From: Adenophora triphylla var. japonica
Taxonomy: Eukaryota; Streptophyta; Magnoliopsida; Asterales; Campanulaceae
DNA: 64,000 nt
NCBI GenBank assembly: GCA_022495995.1
Contig: JAFEMH010002607.1
Coordinates: 124,001-188,000, forward strand
Direction: 5' to 3'
Every line of letters begins with the position of its first letter. Positions within the stretch are counted from its first letter, which is position 1. Of the stretch, positions 31,675-43,124 are shown piece by piece. The notes beneath the pieces are model-generated. The model had not been told where the DNA came from. It was given only the letters and a program-made list of their open reading frames with translations, and did not search any database. The position numbers and the translations under genes were made by a program.

Positions 31675-34600
31675 CTAATCAGACTCCTCAGCATCATCAT
31701 CCTCGCCAAGGTCCTCCAGAGAGAAGTCGGGCATCCCGGTGAACTCGCCCGTCACGTCCTCGTCGTCAGAGTACCGAGCCCCCGCCGGAGGCTGCCACTC
31801 AAAGTAATCCGAAGGATCAAATCCGGCGAAAGGATCAAAGAAAGAAGGCTCTGACGATCCCTCACCCTGCGTATCCTGGCGAGGAAAGAACGATAAAAGG
31901 GCTGCGCCTCGGAGCTCCCGAAGACGTCCGGCATCCATGCTATGCCGCCCCTCGAAGGTCCCTCTGCTTGTGGCTCCGGCTCGGCTCTCGGTGGAGGAAC
32001 GTCTGAGAATGCCTCGAAGGCATCAGCTGGTACGCCGGCATACGTCGCGAAGACCGGCAAGACATCTTCGACGCCATCTTCTTCGCGAAGGACCTCATCG
32101 CCACATAACGGCGCGTCAGCATATCATAGGCTCTCCCGGGACTGCCAAGCAAGCGACCAAGGAAACGCTCGGCAATACGGTTATACTCAACAACAAAAAG
32201 AAAAATACGTAAAAGATGCCAAGATGGAAAAGAGTCGGCACACTCACCGATCTATCGGGATCCACTCGGTATGCGGCGGGAGCACCGCTCAGAAACGGGT
32301 ACAGACACCTCCTCCTCGATCCGTCCCCACGGACAGACGTGAAAGCCGGCCCCGGCATCGGAACCTCTGGGGGAACCTGCGGGCCAGCCTCTCTCTCCCG
32401 CGCCAATACCTGCGGCGTCCTCAACTTCCTCCTCACGAAGGCCCCATACTCCTCTCCATACAAAATAAACTCCTCGGCACCCACACCGCCAAGGTACCTC
32501 TCAAAGTCCAACACATCCATATCCCGGGAATCAAGCATCCCAAAAGGAGGGTCCCTCGGACTCGGAGCCACGGGAAGCACACAGGCCATCTTTGCCGCAG
32601 AAGACCCGCTCCCCGGGTACATGACGTCACAAGTCGGGCCCCGCGGCATCTTCCGGCTGCAGCTGTCACCACGGAGCCCTCAAACTCATCAGCCTCATAC
32701 CGAGCCCACGGGAACAAAATAAACCCCTCCGGGCTACCTCTCTCCAGGCGCTCCTGCACATCCCCGTAGGCGATGGTGAGCTTCCCCCTGCTGCTCCTCC
32801 TCTTCCTCGCCGAATGAGCCCAGCCTAACATCGCAGGATACGCTGCAACAGCCCCAGGATCTCTATCCCACGGGAAGCACTGAAAGATCTCGTAGAACCA
32901 CACCTGTGACAAAAACAGAAAAGGCTCAGTGCAAAAGAAAATGGAGAAAGCGACAAGTTGCTAAATCAAAAACAGCAATGAACTCATACCTCCAAAGCAA
33001 AGTCAAAACAGGCCAATGAACTGGCTACACCCCGGCTAAACCGGTCCAAGGAGAAGTAGAGCTCGGCCAGGCCCGCCTCGCCCCAAGCGATATCACAAAC
33101 TCTCTCCAAGTCAATCAAGCTCTCCAACAGAGCAAAAGGAGCCGCAGTCGCGTGGTTCGAGAACAAAGTCTCGGAAAGTGCAAACCACAAAAAGGAGCGC
33201 GCCAGCTGCTCCGCCGTCACCTGGCCGGTACCCCGAACATAGGCCCCGATACTGGCCGTGATCCTCAGCTCCACATCACTATACAACATGCCCAGGCCCC
33301 TGCGAGGACGAGGCTCAAAGCCCAGCAGCTCGGTCAACACATCATCAGCTATCATATCTCTCCACCGCACTGACCCTCCTTTGAAGGAAAGCCCGTGTCG
33401 CGACAAAGTCGGTAGGCGTCACTGTCACCTCTCCCCAGCTCAGATGGAAGGTGTGGGTGGTATCCCACCAATACTCAGAAAGGCCAAGGAAGACGCTCTT
33501 GTTCTTCCTCGTGTCAGAGACCCCGGCCAGGTTCTCTACGAACACACCCAAGCCAGAAGCGTAGACCAGCCTCCTAGGACTCGGCCTACCATCCACGAAA
33601 TATCAGGCATCCATTGCCCGCCTCAACAAGCGGCCTCGAGCGATCCCCGAGTCTTCATCCTCTTGGCCTTCCCAGCCATGAGCCCCTCATCCTGCAGGTA
33701 AACACAGCAAAGGTACGTCATTCGCAGTACTTAATGCAAAAGAAAATCAAAGCATACATATCCCGTCACGAAACACGGCACACATTGCACATACTTTTCA
33801 CATACATATCCCATCACAAAACACGGCACATATTGCACATAATTTTCACATGCAATTTTCACATATAACCCGTCACAAAACACGGCACATATCGCACATA
33901 CTTTTTACATGCAACTCAAAACAATGACATGCATTATACATAATTTTTTCCATGCAGTCCGTCACAAAACACGGCACACACTGTACAGATTTTCTCAACA
34001 GAGGGATCAAGCACTACACGACACATTTTCAAAATAAACCGTCACGAAACACGGCACATATTGCACATATTTTCCCCACAAAGTCCGTCACCCAAAAACA
34101 TGGCACACACGGCATGACACATCTGCATAATAGAAATCCGTCCCTACACGGCACACACATTCAGACAAAACCCGTCACGAAACACGGCACATGTCACATT
34201 TTTTCTACAAAATTTGTCCCTACATGACAATTCTTTCCCACATTGTACATACATGAATAGCATAAGGTACAAAACACCAAAGCATGCATTTCATTAGAGA
34301 GGCACTTTATTTTCACAAATAAGAGCTAATCTACACATTTCTGCACAAAATACACATACCCACAATTTTTACATGTCCATTTTCAACAATTCATCAAGAA
34401 TTTCACAAAAGGCATAAAAAATAACAAAAACTCAAAAATGCGAAAAACTAAAATCTAGTTTTAGCATTCAAAATCTCAAGCAAGGAATCGAAACGAGACG
34501 GATTTCTTACCTCCCCGACGTTTCTAGAACGACGATTGTGCACCTCCGGATTTGGATACAAGACATCCGGGTTCTTCGAAGATGGAACAAAGGAGATCCA

Positions 34601-34678
34601 ATTTCTTTGGAGCTCCATCCGTTGCTCGACCACTTCTTGACTGCGTTGTCGACGATTCCTTCGAGATCCTTCCGCCAT
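31675..34678 (-). pseudogene. Antisense accessory gene A with plant mobile domain, four exons
   Basis: Exon 1 (34678-34511) starts MAEGSRRNRRQRSQEVVEQR. Intron 1 (34510-33692) is GTAAG...CTGCAG. Exon 2 (33691-32990) carries the plant mobile domain (PMD) signature THTFHLSWGEVTVTPTDF, then LSFKGGSVRW and LARSFLWFALSETLF. An 86-nt intron (32989-32904, GTATG...CACAG) joins in frame to VWFYEIFQCFPWDRDP. A 62-nt intron (32247-32186, GTGAG...TTGAG) joins in frame to IAERFLGRLLGSPGRAYDML. The acidic C-terminus ends DDDAEESD. PMD proteins include host MAIN/MAIL silencing factors and TE-borne versions. Frame changes near 33610, 33395, 32650 and about 32080 argue for a pseudogene or sequence errors. Confidence 0.72.
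33692..34510 (-). other. Intron 1 of antisense gene A, with internal repeats
   Basis: Donor AG-GTAAG at 34510 and acceptor CTGCAG-G at 33692 give an 819-nt intron that keeps the reading frame (exon 1 ends VGE, exon 2 begins DEGLMAGKAKR). Within it, 33740-34220 has about six copies of CGTCACAAAACACGGCACA-type units at 45-70 base spacing. Confidence 0.65.
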
Positions 34679-34829
34679 TGCAAGCGATTCAAGCGAAAAA
34701 TGGAAGATTTTGGTGTAAAAATGGAGGTTTTCTCTCTCTCTCTCTCGGATGCACGAACTGGAGAAGAAGAAGTGAAGGGGGCCTCGGCTTTTTAACCCGG
34801 TCAAAACACAGGAGCGTAAAAATCAAAGT

Positions 34830-34874
34830 GGTCCGTACGGACCTCTTTGCATCCCAGGTTGGTCCGTACGGACC
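34830..34874 (-). promoter_or_regulatory. Palindrome pair upstream of antisense gene A
   Basis: GGTCCGTACGGACC occurs at 34830-34843 and 34861-34874, 150-200 bases upstream of the gene A start and followed on the plus strand by CTCTTTGCA and TTCTTGCA. On the minus strand TTAAAAA at about 34789-34795 is a possible TATA-like element, followed by a CT-rich leader. Confidence 0.65.
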
Positions 34875-34969
34875 TTCTTGCAAGGGAGGGCCAAATTACT
34901 TTCCTGCCCTTATAATCTTTGCCCCTGGCTATCCTAAGGCCTTTTTCAGCAAATCCAAGTGCAGAATGG

Positions 34970-35530
34970 TCCCTAACCCTTCAATTCAACCACCGGCAGT
35001 CAGTGTAAGCCCGAACTTCGCCCACTCAACGGCAACGCAAGCACCGGCAGTCAGTGTAAGCCCGAACCTCGCCCACTCCAACGGCAACGCAAGCACCGGC
35101 TATCAAAGTAAGCCCGAGCTCCTCCCCAACAAGTCAAAGGGAAGTCGTACAAGACTACATATCCCCAGCACCGGCCGTCAATGTAAGCCCGAACTTAGCC
35201 CACTCAACGGCAAAACAAGCGCAAGAAGGAGCCAACACCTCCGAGTACAAATCCCAAGGCACAAAATGCCTCCAAAACGCCAAATGGTGAAGCAATCACC
35301 GACCATCATCCTCGCCCACTCAATGGCAATTCAACCACCGGCCGTCAATGTAAGCCCGAACCTCGCCCACTCAACAGCAAAACAAGCGCAAGAAGGAGCC
35401 AACACCTCCCAACACAAATCTCAAGGAACAAAACGCCTCCAAAACGCTCAACGACAACGCAAGCACTGGCCATCAAAGTAAGCCCGACGTCACCTTCTCA
35501 GCAGAAAAAAGGTCCCTACAAGGCCACATA
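34970..35530. repeat. Irregular tandem repeat, 55-60 bp unit
   Basis: Repeated phrases such as CACCGGCAGTCAGTGTAAGC and GCCCACTCAACGGCAA recur about eight times with insertions. The array gives the long Pro/Ser-rich frame 34552-35481, which I do not treat as a gene. Confidence 0.75.
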
Positions 35531-35657
35531 TCCCCAGCAGATGAACACCGACAGTCATCGTAAGTCCAACCTTCTCCCCAGCAGGCAAAGCGCAAGGCAT
35601 TCACACCTCTCGCAATCAAAGCACAAGGCAGCCATGCCTCCACAACCACAGCCAGAA

Positions 35658-36135
35658 GACGATTCAAAGTCCTCACGCATGGCACCAACCGCAGCCAGAA
35701 GACGATTCAAAGTCCTCACGCATGGCACCAACCGCAGCCAGAAGACGATTCAAAGTCCTCACGCATGGCACCAACCACAGCCAGAAGACGATTCAAAGTC
35801 CTCACGCATGGCATCAACCGCAGCCAGAAGACGATTCAAAGTCCTCACGCATGGCACCAACCGCAGCCAGAAGACGATTCAAAGTCCTCACGCATGGCAC
35901 CAACCGCAGCCAGAAGATGATTCAAAGTCCTCATGCATGGCAACAACCGCAGCCAGAAGACGATTCAAAGTCCTCACGCATGGCAAACCGCAGCCAAAAG
36001 ACGATTCAAAGTCCTCACGCATGGCAAACCGCAGCCAGAAGACGATTCAAAGTCCTCACGCATGGCAAACCGCAGCCAGAAGACGATTCAAAGTCCTCAC
36101 GCATGGCAAACTGCAACCAGAAGACGAGTCAAGTC
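35658..36135. repeat. Tandem repeat of 43 then 41 bp, about twelve copies
   Basis: Units starting GACGATTCAAAGTCCTCACG lie at 35658, 35701, 35744, 35787, 35830, 35873, 35916, 35959, 36000, 36041, 36082 and partly 36123. The period drops from 43 to 41 after the eighth copy through loss of two bases, so copies spread locally after that change. Three overlapping frames here are repeat artefacts. Confidence 0.96.
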
Positions 36136-36140
36136 TTCAT

Positions 36141-36440
36141 ACTATCTCCAGCCCGGAAGGCTTTAAACCACTCGGTCCGAAAGACCGTATAAACCTCCCA
36201 CATTATTACCTCCAGCCCGGAAGGCTTTAAACCACTCGATTCGAAAGACCGTATAAACCTCCCACATTACTATCTCCAGCCCGGAAGGCTTTAAACCACT
36301 CGGTCTGGAAGACCGTATAAACCTCCCACATTACTATCTCCAGCCCGAAAGGCTTTAAACCACTCGGTCCGGAAGACCGTATAAACCTCCCAAATCACTA
36401 TCTCCGGCCCGGAAGGCCTTAAACCACCCGATTAGGAAAA
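36141..36440. repeat. 64-bp tandem repeat, about five copies
   Basis: CAGCCCGGAAGG (last copy CGGCCCGG) recurs at 36149, 36213, 36277, 36341 and 36405, an exact 64-base period. Units contain GGCTTTAAACCACTCGGTC and AGACCGTATAAACCTCCCAC. Confidence 0.96.
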
Positions 36441-36449
36441 TCATAAAAT

Positions 36450-36988
36450 TTCCATCCCAGGACACCACCACGTCCTCACAATTGACCTCGGCGGTCACCA
36501 CATTTTAGGACACCACCACGTCCTCACAACTGACCTCGGCGGTCACACAACACTTCAGGGCACCACCACGCCCGCACTCACAATTTCATGACCTCTGAAC
36601 TACGACCAGGCTTGATTCCCGCCAGGGATACATAGGAATCCTATCACGGGGTCCGGCCATCGACCTATGCGGTCACCCGGGGACACCACCACGTCTCCTC
36701 ACCGACCTCGGCGGTCACACAACACTTCGGGGCACCACCACACCCGCATTCACAAAACACTCACGCATTCCCTACACCCGAACTACGACCGGGCTTGATT
36801 CCCGCCGAGGATACGTAGGAATCCTATCACGGGGTCCGACTGCGGCCTAAACGGTCACACAATAGGACACCACCACGTCCTCACACCGACCTCCCGGTCA
36901 CTTTATCTCCCAAAGCACGCGATCCAGTTAGGACCCTTATCTTATCGGCGGACCCCACTTCTTTCATAAGTGACGTCGTCGAGGGCTT
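36450..36988. repeat. Complex repeats upstream of the 3' LTR
   Basis: The phrases GGACACCACCACGTCCTCAC and GACCTCGGCGGTCAC alternate four to five times, and GATTCCCGCC...ATACATAGGAATCCTATCACGG occurs twice (36613 and 36797). A polypurine tract is not obvious before 36989; GTCGAGGGCTTC is the nearest purine-rich stretch. Confidence 0.75.
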
Positions 36989-38482
36989 CGTAAGTACCCC
37001 AATCTGGATCACCCCCTTTCAAGCACACGAGAAGCACCACAGACTCATCAACGCAGTCTCGACGACCTCTGGCACTCAAAACCCTCTCAAAACCCCCAGC
37101 CAAACCAAGGGAGGAGCCTTCTTAGGATAAAAAGGGACAAAAGGACCTTTTGGGAATTTTCAGGAAATTGGAAAAGCAAAAATGGTCCGTACGGACCTCT
37201 TTGTTTTCATAATTACTGAATCCCCTTAAAGTCCACAATATTCCCTCAAATCCCGGAGAAAATGATTACCCTCATGCTTAGTTGGTCCGTACGGACCTCT
37301 TTGCATGTCAAGATGGTCCGTACGGACCTTATTGCTCAGGGGACATCATAATTCCAGAATATTCACCATCATCACATATTCCCTCAAATCGAGGAAAACC
37401 AAAATTCTGGATAACCAAAAAGGTCCGTACGGACCTTCTTGCACCTAAACTGGCACTATAAATAGAGGGCTCCCCCTCCTCATTTTTACACTCCTCCCAC
37501 TTCTCTCTTCCTCCCTAAGCCTTCAGGCTTCCCCTCTAAGTCCTCTCGAGGCACTCCCGGCCCCTTTCGGATCCTTCCGAGGCCTTCCGAGCTCCCTTGT
37601 GGTGCTCCGAAGCCTCCCTGAGCGCTCCCGCGACGCTCCCGCGCTGCCCCGAGGCACTCTCGAGGTACTCTGAGGCCCCTCGTGGTACTCCGAGGCCTTG
37701 CCTGGTCTTTCCACGGTGTCCCGACTCTTTCCGAGTCAAACCGGCGATCCCAAACCACGCCGAAACTCTGCCCGAGTGACTCCTGCCATCCCAACGCACG
37801 CCGAACCTCTGCCCGAGTGATCCCTGCGATCCCCACGCACGCCGAACCTCTGCCCGAACGCAGCCTGCAACATCAACTCACGCCGAAACTCTGTCCGCAG
37901 ACAACCGGTCCCTCCCGAAGCAATCTCGATCCGTACCGGAACGCTACTTCGACCTCAAACACTATTCCTCAGCGGAAGACAGACACGAACCAACATTGGT
38001 AAGGCTTCCTTCCATTACTATTTCAATACATTTCAATACGTAGTGTACAATGTAGACATCCGACACAGCATGCATTTTTAAAAGCACACACACACACACA
38101 ACATTTTAAAGGATATTAGGGGTATCCGAAAGACTCGTTTTACGAGGCGACTCGGGTGAGCTCTAATATTCTAATATTCTCTTCCCGAGGAGTCATCTGA
38201 CCTCCGAACTCAAAATCTCATCACACAAAAACAGTTTAAAATTATCTTTAAACTGATGTCCTTTTTCAATGTTTTGGGCTTAATAAAAACGGCGTGGCGA
38301 CTCTACAAATGCGAAAACAAACGGCGAGACACCTCCAACTAATCGCTGAAGCGGAATAAAGCCAGATGCCGGGGCGCGAACGCGCTGCCTCTCGGATCCG
38401 GGCGAACATTCCCGAACAGCGACGCGAATGCGAGATGCCTCGGGGCCGCCTCCGCGCGCGAGCCGGATCTCGGGTAATTTCA
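36989..38482 (+). repeat. 3' LTR of Ogre element 1
   Basis: It matches 19996-21489 nearly base for base, with TATA at 37457 and four palindromes at 37185, 37284, 37315 and 37422. It starts CGTAAGTACC instead of TGTAAGTACC, so the terminal T is mutated, and it ends TTTCA before the CCTAC target copy. Frames 37486-38002 on both strands are shadows. Confidence 0.95.
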
Positions 38483-39720
38483 CCTACTCAAAGGAGATTA
38501 TTCACAGTTCTAGATGCAACTGCTTCAACTGCTCTAAAAATAAAAATGACAAAAATAAGGAGCAAGTTATGATAGCTGACTCATCAAAATTCAGTGATGA
38601 AGAGTATGAGTCCAGTGATTCTGAAAATGAAGGAGAGGAGGCCATGCTGTGCTTAATAGCTGAAGATGATGAAGAATCAAATAATGAGGAAAAGATGGAA
38701 GCACTTGCTGCTGCAGAAGAACTAAAAGAGGTACATGACTTTAATTCTTTAAATATAGATGGCTTTAAACAATTAGTTTGCACTCTTTTAATTCAAACCA
38801 AGAAACAAAAAACTAGCTTTGCTTCATTGGTCAATGAAAACCTTTCTCAAACCAAAACCATAGAAAACCTCATAAAAACCAAAACTGATCTTGAGAAAGC
38901 TTACCAAGGGCTAAAAGAACAATGCCTCATGCTTGAAAAGGAAAATATTGATCTGACAGCTGAGAAGTCCAGCACTCAAGAAAATTGTCAGAAAGCCATA
39001 AATCTTGAAAAAGAGAATGATGCCCTTATAAAGAAGATGGATTCCTGGAATAAATCAGGAGAAGCAGTATCCTTGTTCACCTACAACCAAAGACATCAAA
39101 ATGACAAAACAGGGATTGGGGCTGACAATCCTACATTGAAGATATACACTCCTCTCACTGGTGAAAAGGCCATTGAAAGAATGGTTCTGGAAAACTTGAA
39201 GTCAGGCAAATATCAAACTCCAACTTATCCGGTCAAAACTAAAGAAGAATCAAAGAGAGTCACAGTTGGCCCAATCTTTCAAAAGGAAGGACCAAAGAAA
39301 GATCAAAGAAGCAAATACATTTGGGTACAAAAGGGAATCAATAGACAGGAAAAAATTAAGCAACAAAGAAGGCCTGAACAGCCAAGATTTGCTAAACAGC
39401 AAAGATCTTCAAGACAACAAAGAACCCCAAGACAACAAAGATTCTACAATCAACATAGATACTTTAAACAGTAAAAACCTCAATGGCACTACTCAAATTG
39501 GAAAAGCCATGCAAATCAAAATGACTCACCAAGATCATCTTATTCAAACACCTTCCACACTCAACCTCAATACAATCACCCAAATCACTTTTTTCAACCC
39601 ATCTCAATCCACTGTTATTACACCCTATATGATGCAAATCATGTCATATTACAATACCTTGAACCAGTTTTTCAGAAAAAGGTCAATGAACAAAGCTAGG
39701 GTACCAAAGAATATCTAATC
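38483..39720 (+). pseudogene. Copia gag, part 2
   Basis: Immediately after the CCTAC target copy the Copia gag frame resumes, with CFNCSKNKNDKNKEQV, an acidic stretch (SDEEYESSDSENEGEEA) and a long coiled-coil-like Lys/Glu-rich segment to 39474. An in-frame TAA at 39472 is followed by open Asn/Gln/His-rich sequence to about 39690. This matches the long C-terminal gag of SIRE-type Copia elements. Confidence 0.82.
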
Positions 39721-39767
39721 CTTTGGATCCAAAAGAATAAAAGGGTACCATAAATTTTATTTATGTT

Positions 39768-40097
39768 TTGCAGGTACCTAGGAAAGGACTATGGTATTTA
39801 GATAGTGAATGTAGTAGACACATGACCTATAACAAAGATTGGTTGCAACAATTTATCCCCAAAAATGGTCCAAATGTAACCTTTAGTGACAAATCTCAAG
39901 CCAAAGTCAAAGGATCAGGAAATCTTATCACTAAAGACATCATTTTCACAAATCTGTCTTATGTAGAGGGTCTCAAACACAATTTGATTAGTATCAGTCA
40001 AATATGTGATAAGGGATATCATGTTGTGTACACTAAGAATCAATGTATTGTTAAAGACAACAGCAACAAAGTCATTCTTACTGGAACAAGGAAATGA
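39768..40097 (+). pseudogene. Copia aspartic protease
   Basis: The frame carries the Copia protease signature as WYLDSECSRHMTYN. The usual Asp-Ser-Gly is Asp-Ser-Glu, so a residue beside the catalytic Asp is altered. It continues through HNLISISQICDKGYHVVY to a TGA at 40095; the same frame reopens as NLYCLNL. A one-base nonsense change therefore separates protease from integrase. Confidence 0.85.
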
Positions 40098-41569
40098 AAT
40101 CTCTACTGTCTGAACTTAGAGATTGTGGAATCCTCAAATGCTCACTGCCTTCTGTCATATAGTCAATCTGATATGTCATGGGTATGGCACAAAATATTGG
40201 CTCATCTTAACCTTAAAACCATCTCCAAACTTGCAAATTCAAACCTTGTCAAAGGCCTTCCAAAGATTCCCTTCAAGAAGGACAAACTGTGCAAAGCATG
40301 CCAATGTGAAAAACAAAAGAAGACATCCTTCTCAGCCAAAACAAGACTAGATACTTCCAAGCCTCTTCAACTACTCCACATGGATCTGTTTGGACCCATC
40401 AGAACAAGATCTCTTGGTGGTAAAAGATACTCACTTGTGGTTGTGGATGATTATACAAGATTTACATGGATTATCCTGTTAGAATCTAAAAAGGAAACCT
40501 TAGATCAATTGGTCAAGTTGTTCAATAAAGTTCAAAATCAAAAAGGTCTGTCTATCATTAAGATTAGATCTGACCATGGAAAGGAATTTGAGAACACTGG
40601 TGTTGAAGAATATTGTGATAAAAAAGGAATTGAGCACAACTTTTCTGCTCCAAGAACTCCACAACAAAATGGTGTTGCAGAAAGAAAGAATAGGACAATT
40701 TGTGAAGCTGCAAGAACTATGCTGTCAGAAAACAACCTTCCTAAATATTTCTGGGGAGAAGCAGTAACTACTGCTGTCTATGTCCAAAACAAATCCCTCC
40801 CCAATAAATTTCACAACAAGACACCTTATGAGCTATGGAATAATAGAACTCCAACAATTTCATACTTTCATAGTTTTGGAAGCAGATGTTTCATTCACAA
40901 TAATGGCATAAAAAACCTTGACAAATTTGATACCAAAAGTGATGAAGGAATCTTTCTGGGCTACTCTAACACCAACAAAGCCTACAGAGTCTACAATAAA
41001 AGAAGACTGGTTGTAGAAGAATCAATTCATGTTGACTTTGATGAAAACAATGATCAAAGCTGTACTGAATTATGTGATTTTGATGAAGCTGTTGGGAATT
41101 CAGAAAATATCCCAGAAGTATCTCCTGTTCATGACTCCTCAAACATCATTCCTGAACAAGAATCATCTATTCTTCCTTACTTAGTTCCTAAAGGGCCTAT
41201 CACAATCCCAAATTTGTCTAACAAAGAAAGAAAATGCCTTCAACAAAGAAGAAGGTCTCCGATGCCTATGATGTCACTAAAAGCTTACCTTCTTCAAACA
41301 ATCAAGATATCCTTGACAGCAATCCTGTTCAACCTTGTTGTAACAAGATTCATGTCTGCCCTTAAACCAACAGCCAACCTTCATCTGACAGTCATCCTTT
41401 ATCTGACAGTCATCCTCCATCTGACAGCAGTCCTCTCATTAACATCAGTGAAAAACCCTCTACTTCAACTGTTGTCTCCCATACCATTTTCCCAAACAAT
41501 GACATATTCATTGACCTTCCCATCAATAGATCTCTCATCCCCTCTGACATACCTTTTTATGATGTCTTA
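40098..41569 (+). pseudogene. Copia integrase
   Basis: In the protease frame after the stop, HKILAHLN and CKACQCEKQ form the pre-integrase zinc site. The core has the three catalytic acids in LLHMDLFGP, IRSDHGKEFEN and NGVAERKNRTI, all intact. The conserved GSRCFIHNN and SDEGIFLGYSNTNKAYRVYNKR blocks follow, then a variable linker repeating LTVIL-like phrases to 41569. Apart from the upstream stop the 481-residue stretch is open. Confidence 0.9.
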
Positions 41570-42370
41570 ATGAGTGCCTTCATCTCTCAACTGGAACCCA
41601 AAAAGATAAATGAAGCATTAAAAGATGCTGATTGGATTGAAGCAATGGAAGAAGAACTTGAGCAGTTTGAGAGAAATAAAGTATGGCAGTTAGTTCCTAA
41701 ACCCAAAAATCAAACTGTTATTGGAACAAGATGGGTATTTAGGAACAAAATGAATGAAGATGGCATTTTTGTAAGAAACAAAGCTAGACTTGTAGCTTAG
41801 GGATACAGATAGGAAAAAGGGATTGACTATGATGAAACATTTGCACCTGTAGCAAAATTAGAAGCAATAAGATTATTTCTTGCTTTTGCCTCTTACAAAA
41901 GGATGAAAGTGTTTCAAATGGATGTCAAGAGTGCCTTTCTGAATGGAGTTATCAATGAGAAAGTATTTGTGTCACAACCACCTGGTTTTGAACATCCAAA
42001 GTTTCCAGATCATGTATATAAACTTGACAAAGCTTTGTATGGACTCAAACAGGCCCCTATAGCTTGGTATGACACTCTGTCAAAATACCTGCTTGGTAAA
42101 GGATTCACAAAAGGCCATATTGATAATACTTTATTCATCAAGAAATATGGAGAATATCTTCTACTCATTCAAGTTTATGTAGATGATATCATTTTTGGAT
42201 CATCTAATGAATCTCTCTGTACTGAATTTGAAGAAATCATGAAGAACAAATTCAAAATGAGTATGATTGGTGAATTGACTTTCTTCCTAGGACTTCAAGT
42301 CAAGCAAATGGAGGAAGGAATTTTTATCAATCAAGCCAAATATACAAGAGATATGATCAAAAAATTTTGA
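41570..42370 (+). pseudogene. Copia reverse transcriptase
   Basis: Blocks in order: DADWIEAMEEELEQFERN, IGTRWVFRNK, FAPVAKLEAIR, FQMDVKSAFLNG, LYGLKQAPIAWYD and the catalytic YVDDIIFGS at about 42178-42204. Two TAG stops (41798 and 41810) interrupt the first third, and a frame change near 42368 separates it from RNase H. These three lesions inactivate the polyprotein. Confidence 0.92.
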
Positions 42371-42371
42371 T

Positions 42372-43124
42372 ATGCAATCTGCTACTCCTGCAAGATCTCC
42401 TCTATTAACAACAACTAAACTCCATGCTGACCCTGATGGTAAAAGTGTCAATCAAACACTTTACAGAAGCTACATTGGGTCTCTTCTCTATGTCACTGCA
42501 TTTAGGCCAGACATTATGTTTAGTGTATGTCTATGTGCAAGATTTCAAGCTGATCCAAAAGAGTTTCATCTCTCAGCTATCAAAAGAATCCTAAGGTATC
42601 TTAAAGGAACTCCTAACTATGGTCTATGGTATCCCACAAACTCACCTTTCTCTCTTATAGGATTCACTGACTCTTATTATGCTGGATGTAATCTTGACAG
42701 AAAGTCCACTAGTGGGGGATGTCAGTTCATTGGCTCAAGAATTATTTCATGGTCAAGTAAGAAGCAAACTTCAGTTGCTACCTCAACAACAGAGGCTGAA
42801 TACATTGCTGCAGGTCTTTGCTGCTCTCAAATTCTCTATCTCAAAAGTCAACTACAAGACTCTGGGATGAATTTGACCAATGTACCAATTTTCTGTGACA
42901 ATTCTAGCACAATTGCCATGACAGAAAATCCTGTTCAGCACTCCAAAACCAAGCATATTGAAGTAAGACATCACTTCATTAGAGATCATGTGGAGAAAAG
43001 AAACATTAATCTTTCAAAAGTTTGTACTGAAGATAATGTTGCTGATATTCTCACCAAAGCTATGGATGAGAAAAGATTTGAGCTATTGAGAGCAATGCTT
43101 GGGATGATTAACTTGCCAAAATAA
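42372..43124 (+). pseudogene. Copia RNase H
   Basis: This 250-residue open frame starts with the RT connection (YRSYIGSLLYVTAFRPDIMFSV) and contains the RNase H acids in FTDSYYAG, TEAEYIAAG and FCDNSSTIAM, then KTKHIEVRHHFIRD and VADILTKAM. The domain itself looks intact, but it is out of frame with RT. It removes RNA from the hybrid during cDNA synthesis. Confidence 0.92.

Larger units (their letters stand above)
19996..38482 (+). mobile_element. Tat/Ogre-type Ty3/Gypsy retrotransposon (element 1)
   Basis: Long direct repeats at 19996-21489 and 36989-38482 bound it, and CCTAC at 19991-19995 and 38483-38487 is the 5-bp target duplication in the Copia gag. The primer site fits the tRNA-Arg type known from Ogre elements. 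Pol order is protease, RT, RNase H, second (archaeal-type) RNase H, integrase: the Tat lineage of Gypsy. About 8 kb between pol and the 3' LTR hold two antisense genes and tandem arrays. All pol frames are broken, so this copy is not autonomous. Confidence 0.93.

Noticed and set aside
35541..36230. Three overlapping frames of 77-229 residues
   Set aside because: All are readings of the 43/41-bp repeat; openness follows from the unit having no stop in those phases.
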